Shown: one piece after another, positions 8,729 through 17,008 of the stretch
Position numbering within the stretch: position 1 is the first letter of the stretch
Layout of the letters: each line of letters opens with the position of its first letter
DNA from: Albimonas sp036154955
Lineage (GTDB): Bacteria; Pseudomonadota; Alphaproteobacteria; Rhodobacterales; Rhodobacteraceae
Direction: 5' to 3'
DNA length: 64,000 bases
NCBI GenBank assembly: GCA_036154955.1
Contig: JAYZWL010000042.1
Span: 1 to 64,000 of the forward strand
The notes under the pieces: generated by a model
Seen by the model: the letters and a program-made list of their open reading frames with translations, nothing else
Databases searched by the model: none
Told to the model about the DNA's origin: nothing
Position numbers and translations under genes: made by a program

Positions 8729-9160
8729 TCAGGGCGCCCCGGGGCCGTCGTAGCCGCCCATTTCGCAGACCACGGCCCATTCCGCCTCGGTCACCGGCTG
8801 CACCGACAGGCGGGTGTTGGCCACCAGCGCCATGCCCTCCAGCCGCGGTTCGGCCTTGCACTCGGCCAGGCTCACCGGGCGGGGGAAGGGGGCCACGGCG
8901 CGGATGTCGACGCATTCCCAGCGGGGATCGTCGGTCTTGGGGTCGGGATGCGCCTCGGCGATCACCTCGACCACGCCGACCACCTGCTTCTGGTCGACCG
9001 AATGGTAGAAGAAGCCGAGATCGCCGACCTTCATCGCCCGCATGTTGTTGCGGGCCTGGTAGTTGCGCACCCCGTCCCAGGGCTCGCCCTCGGCGCCCTT
9101 CGCCACCTGGTCGTCCCAGGACCACGTGCCGGGCTCGGACTTGAACAGCCAGAAGGCCAT
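8729..9160 (-). CDS. EVE domain-containing protein
   Basis: A 143-residue single-domain protein of the EVE (PUA-like) fold, close in type to thymocyte nuclear protein 1 homologs. It opens with the hallmark WLFKSEPGTWSWDDQ and continues with WDGVRNYQARNNMR and GDLGFFYHS. EVE domains recognise modified bases, but the ligand of this housekeeping subtype is not established. The start at 9160 lies 5 bp after the YciI stop, so the two genes are co-transcribed. The pairing of EVE and YciI close to tsaD is, from memory, common in Rhodobacterales. Confidence 0.88.
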   Translation of the reverse strand: MAFWLFKSEPGTWSWDDQVAKGAEGEPWDGVRNYQARNNMRAMKVGDLGFFYHSVDQKQVVGVVEVIAEAHPDPKTDDPRWECVDIRAVAPFPRPVSLAECKAEPRLEGMALVANTRLSVQPVTEAEWAVVCEMGGYDGPGAP

Positions 9161-9165
9161 GCGGG

Positions 9166-9441
9166 TCAGGCCCCGATCACATGCTTGAAGCCGTTGATCT
9201 CCACCGACTCGAAGAGGCCGGCCTTGGCGTAGGGGTCGGCGGCGGCCCAGGCCTCGGCCTCGGCCCGGTCCTCGGTGGCCAGCATCAGGATCGAGCCGCA
9301 CATGCCGCCCTCCGCGTCCAGCATCGGGCCGCCGAAGGTGGCGAGCCCGGTCTCGGCCACATAGGCCAGATGCGCGGCGCGGTTGGCGAGGCGGGTCTCC
9401 AGCGCGCCCTTGCGGTCGCGGCAGATCAGGATGTGGGGCAT
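9166..9441 (-). CDS. YciI family protein
   Basis: A 91-residue YciI-like protein, a ferredoxin-like alpha/beta barrel dimer. Recognisable parts are the start PHILICRDRKGALETRLANRAAHLAYV with its conserved His, the central GGPMLDAEGG with the conserved Asp, and AWAAADPYAKAGLFESVEI near the end. The family has a putative His-Asp active site, but no agreed physiological reaction. The start overlaps the last 16 bp of the MarR-GNAT gene, and the stop is 5 bp from the EVE gene. GGAGAC precedes the ATG. Confidence 0.88.
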   Translation of the reverse strand: MPHILICRDRKGALETRLANRAAHLAYVAETGLATFGGPMLDAEGGMCGSILMLATEDRAEAEAWAAADPYAKAGLFESVEINGFKHVIGA

Positions 9442-10535
9442 GGACGGTCTCCGCTTGCGGTCTGGCTCCGGGATAGCGGCCGGGGGCGGGGCGGGCAAGG
9501 CGGGACGACGATGGGGCGGGCCGGGGACGGGGCGGGCCGGGGACGGGTCGGGCCGGGGCCCCGGGACGGCCAGCGGAGGTCGAGCGACCACACCTCCTCC
9601 ATCGTCCGCGCCCCGAACCCTTCGTGGGGGGCGGAGGACACGAGGCGAAACCCCTCCGCCGCGTAGATGCCCCGGGCGGCGACGAGAATGTCATGGGTCC
9701 ACAGGTCCAGCCGGGCGTAGCCCATCCCCCGCGCCGCCTCGATGCAGGTCCGCACCAGACGGCGGCCGAGCGCGAGGCCGCGCGCCTCCGGCTCCACGAA
9801 CAGCATGCGCAGCTTGCCGGCCCGGGCCTGCGGATCGCCGGGGACGAGGAACACCGCGCCCAGCCGCGTCCCGCCCGCTTCCGCGATCCAGCCGCGATGG
9901 GCGGCGGGGTCGAAGCCGTCGATGAAGTCGGCGCAGATGCGGGCGACGAGGGCTTCGAAGGCGACGGTCCAGCCGAATTCGGCTGCGTAGAGCGCGCCGT
10001 GGCGAGAGGCGACCCAGCCCATGTCCCCGGGACCGGGCGGGCGCAGGATCACGTCGGCCGGGGTCGGGCGCGGGGCGGGCGGGGCCGCGGACGCCTCCGG
10101 CGCGAGCCCCGCCTCCACCGCCGCCATCGCGGCCAGCAGCCGGGCGCGCGCGGGCGGGGCGAGCGGCGCGAGCCGGGCGCGGACCTCATCGCGGGAGGCG
10201 TCTTCCAGCGCCGCGATCTCCGCCTCGCCCGCCGGGGTCAGGCGCAGGATGCGGGCGCGGGCGTCGGCCGGGTCGGGGGCGGAGACCAGCAGCCCCGCCT
10301 CGCGGAACCGGCGCAGGATGCGGGCCAGGTAGGCGGGGTCGAGCGCCAGCGCCTCCGCCAGCCGCGCGGCGCTGCGCGGGGCGGCGTGGCGCAGCTCCCA
10401 CAGCACCCGCGCCTCGGTCAGGCCGCGGCCCGAGGCCAGAAGCGCCTCGTTCAGCGCGCCGGCCTGGGCGGTGGCGAAGCGGTTGAAGCGGCGGACCGCG
10501 TCGATTTCGGGGAGGGTGGGGGCGGGGTGCGGCAT
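9426..10535 (-). CDS. bifunctional MarR-type regulator / GNAT acetyltransferase
   Basis: A 369-residue fusion. Residues ~10-150 form a MarR winged helix-turn-helix (LTEARVLWELRHAAP, then LDPAYLARILRRF). Residues ~165-320 form a GNAT acetyltransferase with the acetyl-CoA motif LFVEPEARGLALGRRLV and the terminal AAEGFRLV block. This order is a known family architecture. The normal fold ends near EVWSLDL. About 47 further Pro/Arg-rich residues follow, encoded partly by a 16-bp tandem repeat, and run into the start of the YciI gene. The tail is probably stop-codon loss rather than a domain. A palindrome upstream may be its own operator. Confidence 0.85.
   Translation of the reverse strand: MPHPAPTLPEIDAVRRFNRFATAQAGALNEALLASGRGLTEARVLWELRHAAPRSAARLAEALALDPAYLARILRRFREAGLLVSAPDPADARARILRLTPAGEAEIAALEDASRDEVRARLAPLAPPARARLLAAMAAVEAGLAPEASAAPPAPRPTPADVILRPPGPGDMGWVASRHGALYAAEFGWTVAFEALVARICADFIDGFDPAAHRGWIAEAGGTRLGAVFLVPGDPQARAGKLRMLFVEPEARGLALGRRLVRTCIEAARGMGYARLDLWTHDILVAARGIYAAEGFRLVSSAPHEGFGARTMEEVWSLDLRWPSRGPGPTRPRPAPSPARPIVVPPCPPRPRPLSRSQTASGDRPCPTS
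9513..9560. repeat. 16-bp tandem repeat, three units
   Basis: The unit GGGGCGGGCCGGGGAC occurs identically at 9513-9528 and 9529-9544 and with two changes at 9545-9560. It lies inside the 3' end of the MarR-GNAT gene. Because 16 is not a multiple of 3, each unit is read in a different frame, so copy-number change would alter the C-terminus of that protein. Confidence 0.75.
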
Positions 10536-10566
10536 GGCGGGAGGGTGAGGGATTTGGTGGACTTGG

Positions 10567-10579
10567 TCAATTGAATTGA
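10567..10579. promoter_or_regulatory. putative MarR operator palindrome
   Basis: TCAATTGAATTGA is a perfect odd palindrome (TCAATT-G-AATTGA) 32 bp upstream of the MarR-GNAT start codon. A/T-rich palindromes of about this size are typical MarR-family sites, and this one stands out in a very GC-rich background. Autoregulation is the simplest reading. Confidence 0.5.
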
Positions 10580-10622
10580 TGGCCGTTGTCCATGATGTCC
10601 GTCGGGCAAGCCCCCTCCCCAT

Positions 10623-10646
10623 CCCTCCCCCGCAGGCGGGGGAGGG
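10623..10646 (-). terminator. hairpin downstream of tsaD
   Basis: An 11-bp inverted repeat (CCCTCCCCCGC / GCGGGGGAGGG, tiny loop) begins about 43 bp beyond the tsaD stop on the minus strand and lies before the MarR-GNAT gene. There is no clear T-tract. It probably ends or stabilises the tsaD transcript. Confidence 0.45.
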
Positions 10647-10688
10647 GGGCGCTTGCGGCGCGGTCAGGTCACAAAAGGGCAGGTCGGG

Positions 10689-11828
10689 TCAGGCGCGGGC
10701 GCCCTTGCGGCCGGAGCCGATCAGGGGGGCGGAGGCGCGGTCCAGCGGCCAGCGGGGGCGCGCCGGCAGGTCCAGCGGGTCGGGCCCGTGGCGCAAAAGC
10801 CGCTCGGCCCCCGCCCAGGCGATCATGGCGGCGTTGTCGGTGCACAGCGCCAGCGGCGGGGCGCAGAGCCGCCAGCCCCGGGCCTCGCAGGCCTCGGTCA
10901 GCGCGGCGCGCAGGGGGGTGTTGGCGGCGACGCCGCCGGCGACGGCGAGGGTCGGGACGGTCCCGACCAGCGCCTCGGCATGCTCCGCCGCGAAGGCGTC
11001 CATGGCCCGCGCGGTCTTCACCGCCAGCACCTCCGCCGCCGCGGCCTGGAAGCCGGCGCAGAGGTCGGCGCGGTCCTGCGCGGTGATCCCGCCCTGCGCC
11101 TCCACCAGCCGGTCGCGGGCCCGGCGCAGCGCGGTCTTGAGGCCGGAGAACGACATCTCGCAGCCCGGCCGGTCCAGCAGCGGCCGGGGCAGGGCGAACC
11201 GCTCCGGATCGCCGTCGCGGGCCGCGCGCTCCACCTCCGGCCCGCCGGGATAGCCGAGGCCCAGCAGCTTGGCGGTCTTGTCGAAGGCCTCGCCCGGCGC
11301 GTCGTCGATGGAGGCGCCCAGCCGCCGAAAGCTCTCCGGCCCCGTCACCGCGAGGATCTGGCAATGCCCGCCGGAGACCAGCAGCAGCAGGTAGGGATAG
11401 GCCAGCCCCTCGGTCAGCCGCGGGGTCAGCGCGTGGCCGGCGAGGTGGTTGACCCCCACGAAGGGCAGCCCCGCCCCCAGCGCCATCGCCTTGCCGCAGA
11501 GCACGCCGGCCAGCACCCCGCCGATCAGCCCCGGCCCGGCGGTGGCGGCGACGGCGTCGAGCGCGGCGAGCGGCGTCCCCGCCTCGGCCAGCGCCCGCGC
11601 GGCGGCGATGTCGAGGCGTTCGGCATGGGCGCGGGCGGCGATCTCGGGCACCACGCCGCCGAAATCCGCGTGCAGGTCGGCCTGGCCGAACACCACCGAG
11701 GACAGGATCTCTCCGGGCCCCTGCGGCACGCCGCCGGGCGTCGGCACGCGGACCACGGCGGCGGCGGTCTCGTCGCAGCTCGACTCCAGGCCGAGCAGGG
11801 TGATCGCGGCGGGGCTGGCGGCGGGCAT
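10689..11828 (-). CDS. tsaD: tRNA N6-adenosine threonylcarbamoyltransferase TsaD
   Basis: A 379-residue Kae1/TsaD/Gcp enzyme that transfers the threonylcarbamoyl group to A37 of tRNAs reading ANN codons, together with TsaB and TsaE. Visible family marks are the N-terminal LGLESSCDETAAAVV, the metal-binding HAERLD and HLAGHALT segments (iron/zinc histidines), LLVSGGHCQI, DDAPGEAFDK and the late VAGGVAANTPLR and LCTDNAAMIAWAG. The start at 11828 is the first ATG next to the conserved N-terminus; upstream in-frame codons are low-complexity. In the Rhodobacterales I recall, gpsA usually follows tsaD; here a MarR-GNAT gene occupies that place. Confidence 0.95.
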   Translation of the reverse strand: MPAASPAAITLLGLESSCDETAAAVVRVPTPGGVPQGPGEILSSVVFGQADLHADFGGVVPEIAARAHAERLDIAAARALAEAGTPLAALDAVAATAGPGLIGGVLAGVLCGKAMALGAGLPFVGVNHLAGHALTPRLTEGLAYPYLLLLVSGGHCQILAVTGPESFRRLGASIDDAPGEAFDKTAKLLGLGYPGGPEVERAARDGDPERFALPRPLLDRPGCEMSFSGLKTALRRARDRLVEAQGGITAQDRADLCAGFQAAAAEVLAVKTARAMDAFAAEHAEALVGTVPTLAVAGGVAANTPLRAALTEACEARGWRLCAPPLALCTDNAAMIAWAGAERLLRHGPDPLDLPARPRWPLDRASAPLIGSGRKGARA

Positions 11829-13190
11829 GGCGGGCGCGGGGCTCCGGTTGGCGGGAGGCGCGTTGCGGGGGCGCGGGTCGCGGGTCGGGGCCCGGCTAGC
11901 ACCGGGCGGGCGGGGAGGCAATCGCGGAGCGGTCGGCAGGGAGGCCGCGCGACGCCCCGGACGCGCGCGGCGACGCGGCGCCCGCGCGGCGCGGAGGCGG
12001 GGCGCCGGGCGGGCGCCGGGGCGGATGTCGGCCGGGCTCCAATGTCGGGCGAGGGCGAGCGCGGGCGGGGGCGGACCGGTCGGGCGAGGCAGGACCTGGC
12101 CGCCGAGGCGAAGCGGGCGCGCGGCGCGGGGCGGTCGCCCGCCGATCCTCGCCGCCGTCATGCGCCGCGACCCTGCGGCGGCCGCGCATGACGGCGGACC
12201 GGAGCGGCGTTCGCCTGCGGTCCGGTCGCGCGCCCGTCCCGCCTGCGGCGCTCACCACTCCGTATCGCCTCGCGCCTCGCCTCGCGCTTCGCGCCTCGGG
12301 TCGCGGGCGCGTCCGCGCCCGGAGGCGGGGCTCCCGGGACGGCGTCGCGCATCCCCGGGCCGCGACGGTTCCACGATCCCCGCGCCCGGCCCCCGGCCTC
12401 GGCGCCGTTCGCCGGACCCTGCATCGGGACCGCGAAGCCGCCGCGCCGCGGCCTGGCAGGGGCGGCGAGGTCGGGATGCGCCGGGCGCGCGCGACGGTCG
12501 GCGCGATGCCGTCGCGTCGCGCCGGACCGGGATCGTCGCGCCGCCGAAACGGGCCGAACGGCGGCCCGCCGATCCGACCCTTGCGCGGCGGACCAGCTCG
12601 GCGCGGCCGCGGGCCGGAAGGACGCCCGACAGCCGCGGCCCCCCTGCAGGCGGAACGGCGGGCCGGTGAGGGACGTCGATGCGGACCGGCTCTCGTCCCC
12701 TGGGCGCCGACGAGCGCCACGGGGCGGAGACCTCGCCTCTCGCCGACGCCAGCGGCGCGGGACCCTGAGGCGACCCGGGGGGCGGAGCGGGGCCACCGGG
12801 CCCCTGTCGCGCGGTTCGAGGCGGGCCTTGCCCAGGCCGGGGCAAGCGGACGTCCGCGGAACGACCGAACCGGGTGGTCGTCGGCGCGGGCGCTTGGGGC
12901 GCTCCCCGGGGCGTCGCGATGGCGCGCCGCCTGGAATGGGGAGACGCCGCCGCCGGCGCCGCGGTCCCGCGCCGCGCGGGCGCCTCGGGGCCGCGGGCGG
13001 ACGGGTCGTCGCGCGGCTCCGCTCCCCTCGCCGCCCCCCGCGATCCGGGCCTGATTTCGCCACCGCCTCCGGATGAGCCTTCCGCCGGTCCGCGCGGTTT
13101 CCCCGGGCCGGCGGGAGACGGCGACGATGCGGATCGCCCGGCTGCGGCCCGGCTGCGGCCCGGCTGCGGATCGCCTGGCTGGCGCCCCTG
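11829..13190. other. gene-poor, extremely GC-rich region
   Basis: About 1.36 kb between tsaD and the isomerase pseudogene. Long open frames exist on both strands, but all are Arg/Pro/Ala/Gly low-complexity with no recognisable motif, as expected from GC-driven stop-codon scarcity. I see a 14-bp inverted repeat at 12152-12197, a small CGCCTCGC-rich patch at about 12267-12305 and an 11-bp tandem run at about 13139-13169. It may be eroded sequence linked to the adjacent pseudogene; no gene is called. Confidence 0.5.
12152..12197. repeat. perfect 14-bp inverted repeat
   Basis: The arms CCGCCGTCATGCGC (12152-12165) and its exact complement (12184-12197) are separated by 18 bp. There is no T-tract. 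It lies 324 bp upstream of tsaD in the gene-poor region. It could be a terminator remnant, an operator or a fossil of an insertion. Confidence 0.6.
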
Positions 13191-14900
13191 ATGCTCCTCG
13201 TCGCCCGGGCGCCCCTGGGCGACGCGCTGGTCGAACGTCTCGGCCCCGCGCCGGAGCCGGTTCCCCTGCCGGACCTCGCCGCGATGATCGCGGCCGAGCC
13301 CGCCGCGGGCGCCGCCGCCCAGGTCCGCGGCATCGTCGAACGGCGCTGCGCGGTCTGCCACGGCGGCAACGACGCGCCCTGCCGGCTCAAGCCGACCTCG
13401 CCCGAGGGGCTGGCGCGCGTCGCTTCTCCCGAAGACGTCTGCGACGCCGAGCGGCTGCGCGACGCCGCGCCCACCCGCCTCGACCTCGACGCGACGACGG
13501 AGGCGGAGCGGCGCGGGCCCGGCTTCCATCCGGTGACGGCGCGGGAGGGGACGGAGGACCCCGCCTCCTCCCTCATGGCGCGGCTGCTGGCGCCGCGGCG
13601 CGCCGCCCCCTTCGCCCCGGGGACGCCGCCGTCCGACACGACCGGTCTCGACCGCGACCGCGGACTGGTCCGCCCCAAGCCGGACGAGATGCAGGCCTGC
13701 GCCCCGCCCCGCCCCATCGCCACGCGCCGGCCCTATGACGACGCGGGCGGGCCCTTCCGCCACGGGCCGGTCCCGTTCGAGGAGACGATCACCGCCAAGA
13801 ACCGCCTTGTCCACGAGATCGGGCCCGCCCGCCGGGCGCGGCTGGCTGACCTGTTCCTTTCCCCCGGCAGGCAGGCGGGCGAGCCGCCGGGCTGGGGGGC
13901 GGAGGCGGGGGGCAACCCGTTTCTCGCCTTCGCCGCCATCCCGGCGGAGGCCCGCTACCGCTTCCTGCTCGGCGACGCGCTGTTCTTGGTGCGCAGCTTC
14001 ATCCGCGGCCCGGTCCGCCGGGGGCAGGTGGCGACCGAGTGATCGACGTCCGGTTCCGGGTGGCGTTCCTGGCGCCCGAGGCGAACCTGTCGGTCACCGA
14101 CCCGTCTTTCCTGGCCGAGGGCGCGGCCCTGCTGACCCTGCCCGCCGCGGCGACCGAACGGCCCGCCTTCTCCCGGCTCGCGCCCCTGTTCGGGCGCGGT
14201 CATTCCCGCGGGCTCGCCTGCCGGGCGCGGCGCTGCGCCGCCGGCCCCGCGCATCGCGACGGCCCGGGGCTGGGGGACGTCTGGAAAGGGCGGGGCGAGG
14301 GCTCGACGGAACTGCTCAGCGTGTTCCGCAATTTCGACGACGCCTCGGTGGTGCCGGGCTTCGTGGAGACCACGCCCAAGGCCGCCCGGGTGATGGACCG
14401 CCCGATTTTCGAGCGCATCTTTTACGAGCTGGCGGCGGGTTGCGACATGTTCGGCTCGGACGGCACGCAGCGGACCACCCGCCTCCACATGGATCATCCG
14501 CGGCGGGAGGCCGCGACGCTGTTCCTGTCCTTCATGCCGGCCGACCGGCGGCGGGAGATGCATACGGACTGGTGTCGCGGCCCGCTCGTCGACCTGCGCG
14601 CCTCGGGGCGGGAGCGGCGGGCGGATGACGAGCGGCCGACGGCCGTGCCTTATCGGACCGACGACCCGAAGGCGGAGTTCCCGGCGGCGCTGCCGGCGCT
14701 GCCGGCGCGGGCGAAGGGGCGCTGGGCGCCCGACCTGCTCGACACCTGCCGCGGGGCGGGGCGCCGCGGTCTGCCGCGGGTCGCGCGCGCTGGCGCCGCT
14801 CTCCGCCGCGGGCGGGCCCTGGGTTCGGTTCCTGCCGGACCTGTCGCTGATCCGGGCGACGCGCGCGACTGACCGCGGCCCGCTCGTCGCCCGCGCCGGC
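13191..14900 (+). pseudogene. fatty acid cis/trans isomerase (CTI), degraded
   Basis: Two open frames and a third fragment together match the periplasmic haem-containing fatty acid cis/trans isomerase family, which is normally a single protein of about 750-800 residues. Frame 1 (13191-14042) has the haem motif C53-A-V-C-H57 followed by GGNDAPCRLK, then IATRRPYDD, NPFLAFAAIP and FIRGPVRRGQ. Frame 2 (from the GTG at 14039) continues seamlessly with VIDVRF and AFLAPEAN and later DRPIFERIFYELAAGCDMFG and TTRLHMD. The two overlap by GTGA, consistent with a 1-base loss. A third frame around 14765-14880 carries GPWVRFLPDLSLIR. Roughly 170-200 residues are missing between frame-1 blocks, and the C-terminus is absent. 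The 5' limit is uncertain. Confidence 0.8.
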
Positions 14901-15047
14901 CGCCCGCGCCGAGGGTCCCGCGCCGCGCGGGCGCTCCGGCGCCGCCGTCGTCCGGGTCGTCGCGCGGCTCTCGCGCGCTTTCCGGGGGGCGGCCCGCGGG
15001 GGGCCGGGCGCATTGCGCGCCGGCCCGCCCCCGGCTAACACCGGCCC

Positions 15048-16010
15048 ATGACCGTCGATCCAGCCCTTTCCCCGCCCACCCCCGACGCGCCGCTGCGCAT
15101 CGGAACCCGCGGCTCGCCCCTCGCCCTCGCCCAGGCGGAGGAGACGAAGGCCCGTCTCGTCGCGGCCCACGGCCTCGCGCCCGGGGCGCTGGAGATCGTG
15201 CCGATCAAGACCACCGGCGACCGGGTGCAGGACCGCGCCCTGTCGGAGATCGGCGGCAAGGGCCTGTTCACCAAGGAGATCGAGGAGGCGCTGTCGTCAG
15301 GCGCCATCGACCTCGCGGTGCATTCGATGAAGGACATGCCGGTGGAGCAGCCGGCGGGCCTGGCGCTGACCACCTACCTGCCGCGGGAGGATCCGCGCGA
15401 CGCGTTCGTGTCGCTGCGCCACGCCTCCATCGCCGCGCTGCCTCAGGGGGCGGTGGTGGGCACCTCGTCCCTGCGCCGGCGCGCGCAGCTTCTGCACCGG
15501 CGCCCCGACCTGCGGGTGGTGGAGTTCCGCGGCAACGTGCAAACCCGCCTGCGCAAGCTGGAGGAAGGCGTGGCCGAGGCCACGTTCCTCGCCTGCGCCG
15601 GCCTGCGGCGGCTGGGGATGCTGGAGCTGGCCGAGGCCGGGATCGCGCCCGAAGACATGCTGCCCGCCGTCGCCCAGGGGGTGATCGGGATCGAGCAGCG
15701 GGCGGACGACGCCCGGGTCGCGGCCCTGCTGGCCCCGCTCAACGACATGGACGCGACCCTGCAGCTCGCGGCGGAGCGGGCGTTCCTCGCCGGGCTCGAC
15801 GGCTCCTGCCGCACTCCGATCGGGGGGCATGCCACGCTGCTGCAGGGCGGGCGGCTGCGCCTGGACGGGGAGATCATCCGCCCCGACGGGTCCGAGCGGC
15901 TGGCGACGATGCGGGAGGGGCCGGCCTCCGACGCCGCGGCGATGGGCGCGGACGCGGCGGCGGAGCTGCGCGCCCGCGGCGGCGACGGCTTTTTCGACGC
16001 CCCGGCCTGA
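15048..16010 (+). CDS. hemC: porphobilinogen deaminase (hydroxymethylbilane synthase)
   Basis: A 320-residue HemC, which polymerises four porphobilinogens to hydroxymethylbilane in haem and B12 precursor synthesis in the cytoplasm. Clear signatures are RIGTRGSPLALAQ, KTTGDRVQD, GGKGLFTKEIE, the AVHSMKDMP loop with the catalytic Asp region, SSLRRRAQL, RGNVQTRL and the dipyrromethane-cofactor cysteine C254 in GLDGSCRTPIGGHA. The length is typical with a short extra N-terminus. The gene starts a haem block: hemD follows 10 bp after the stop, then the mitofilin-like gene and hemY. Confidence 0.97.
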   Translation: MTVDPALSPPTPDAPLRIGTRGSPLALAQAEETKARLVAAHGLAPGALEIVPIKTTGDRVQDRALSEIGGKGLFTKEIEEALSSGAIDLAVHSMKDMPVEQPAGLALTTYLPREDPRDAFVSLRHASIAALPQGAVVGTSSLRRRAQLLHRRPDLRVVEFRGNVQTRLRKLEEGVAEATFLACAGLRRLGMLELAEAGIAPEDMLPAVAQGVIGIEQRADDARVAALLAPLNDMDATLQLAAERAFLAGLDGSCRTPIGGHATLLQGGRLRLDGEIIRPDGSERLATMREGPASDAAAMGADAAAELRARGGDGFFDAPA

Positions 16011-16020
16011 GGCGGCGGCG

Positions 16021-16824
16021 ATGGCGGGCGCGGCAGGCGGGGCGGGGGAGCGGGCGTCGGCCGGCCGGCCCGGTCTGCTGGTCACCCGGCCCGCGCCCGC
16101 CGACGCCGACCTCGCCGCCTGGGCCCGCGCCGCGGGTTTCGCGCCGGTGGCCGCGCCGGTGATGCGCCTCGCGCCGCTCGCGCCGGAGCCGCCGCTCTCC
16201 GCCGTCTGGGACGGACGGCCGGACGCGGTGGTGCTGACCTCCGCCAACGCCGCGCGCTGCGCGCCCGAGGGGCCGGCGCTGCGCGCGCTGCCCTGCTGGT
16301 GCGTGGGCGAGGCCACCGCGGCGGCGGCCCGCGCCGCCGGCTTCGCCGACATCCGCGCGGGCGCGGGCGCGGGCGACGCCGCCGCGCTCGCCCTGCGCAT
16401 CGCGGCCGGCGCGGCCCCGGGGGCGCGGCTTCTGCATCTGCGGGGACGGGACGGGGCGGGGGACCTGGAAGGCGCGCTGGCCGCCGCCGGCCTGCGCCTC
16501 GCGCGCAGCGTGGTCTACGAGATGCGGCTGGAGACCGCGTTGCCCGCCGCCGCCGCCGCGGCCCTGCGGGCGGGCGCGGTGCGGGTGGTCCCGGCCTATT
16601 CGCCCCGCGCCGCGCGCCAGCTCGCGCGGCTGCTGGGCGGGTGTTTCGACCTTTCCGGCGCGACCGGGGTGGCGATCAGCGCCGCCGCCGCCGCCCCGTT
16701 GCGGGCGCTGGATTTCGGCGCGCTGGTCGTGGCCGACGCGCCCACGGGGCCGGCGATGCGCGCGGCGATGACGGCCGCGCGGGACCGCCGCCCGTCCCGC
16801 CCGCTCGGTCGCGGCGGGCGGTGA
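16021..16824 (+). CDS. hemD: uroporphyrinogen-III synthase
   Basis: A 267-residue HemD-type protein, which cyclises hydroxymethylbilane with D-ring inversion. The family is poorly conserved; visible marks are LLVTRPAPADADLAAWARAAGF at the N-terminus, VLTSANAARC, the VGEATAAAARAAGF segment, LLHLRGRDGAGDLEGAL and a late YSPRAARQLARLL. It sits directly after hemC in the expected operon position, which strengthens the call. The start at 16021 is 10 bp after the hemC stop. The sequence is extremely alanine-rich because of the local base composition. Confidence 0.88.
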   Translation: MAGAAGGAGERASAGRPGLLVTRPAPADADLAAWARAAGFAPVAAPVMRLAPLAPEPPLSAVWDGRPDAVVLTSANAARCAPEGPALRALPCWCVGEATAAAARAAGFADIRAGAGAGDAAALALRIAAGAAPGARLLHLRGRDGAGDLEGALAAAGLRLARSVVYEMRLETALPAAAAAALRAGAVRVVPAYSPRAARQLARLLGGCFDLSGATGVAISAAAAAPLRALDFGALVVADAPTGPAMRAAMTAARDRRPSRPLGRGGR

Positions 16825-17008
16825 TCGCCGCGGCGCCCTGGACGTCGCCGCGAAACCGCGCCTTCGGGCGCGGGATGCGCTAGGCTTGCGGACGAATCCG
16901 TCGCCGGCGCGGTTCGCCGCACCGCGGCGCCTTGTTCATTCGGCCGGCGATCCCATAGTTTCGACCCTGCGCCGAGGCCGGGCGCGCAGGGGAAGACAGG
17001 ACCGCGAG

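Noticed and set aside
4337..9232. A 1631-codon open frame opposite the RTX protease and the EVE gene
   Set aside because: It runs across two real genes and an intergenic region with no family signature; composition is typical of a shadow frame.
12158..13723. 521-codon minus-strand frame in the gene-poor region
   Set aside because: Low-complexity Arg/Ser/Pro sequence, no motif, and it overlaps the CTI coding remnant on the other strand.
14039..14872. A separate new gene translationally coupled through GTGA
   Set aside because: Its sequence continues the CTI alignment exactly from the preceding frame, so it is a frameshifted part of one ancestral gene.
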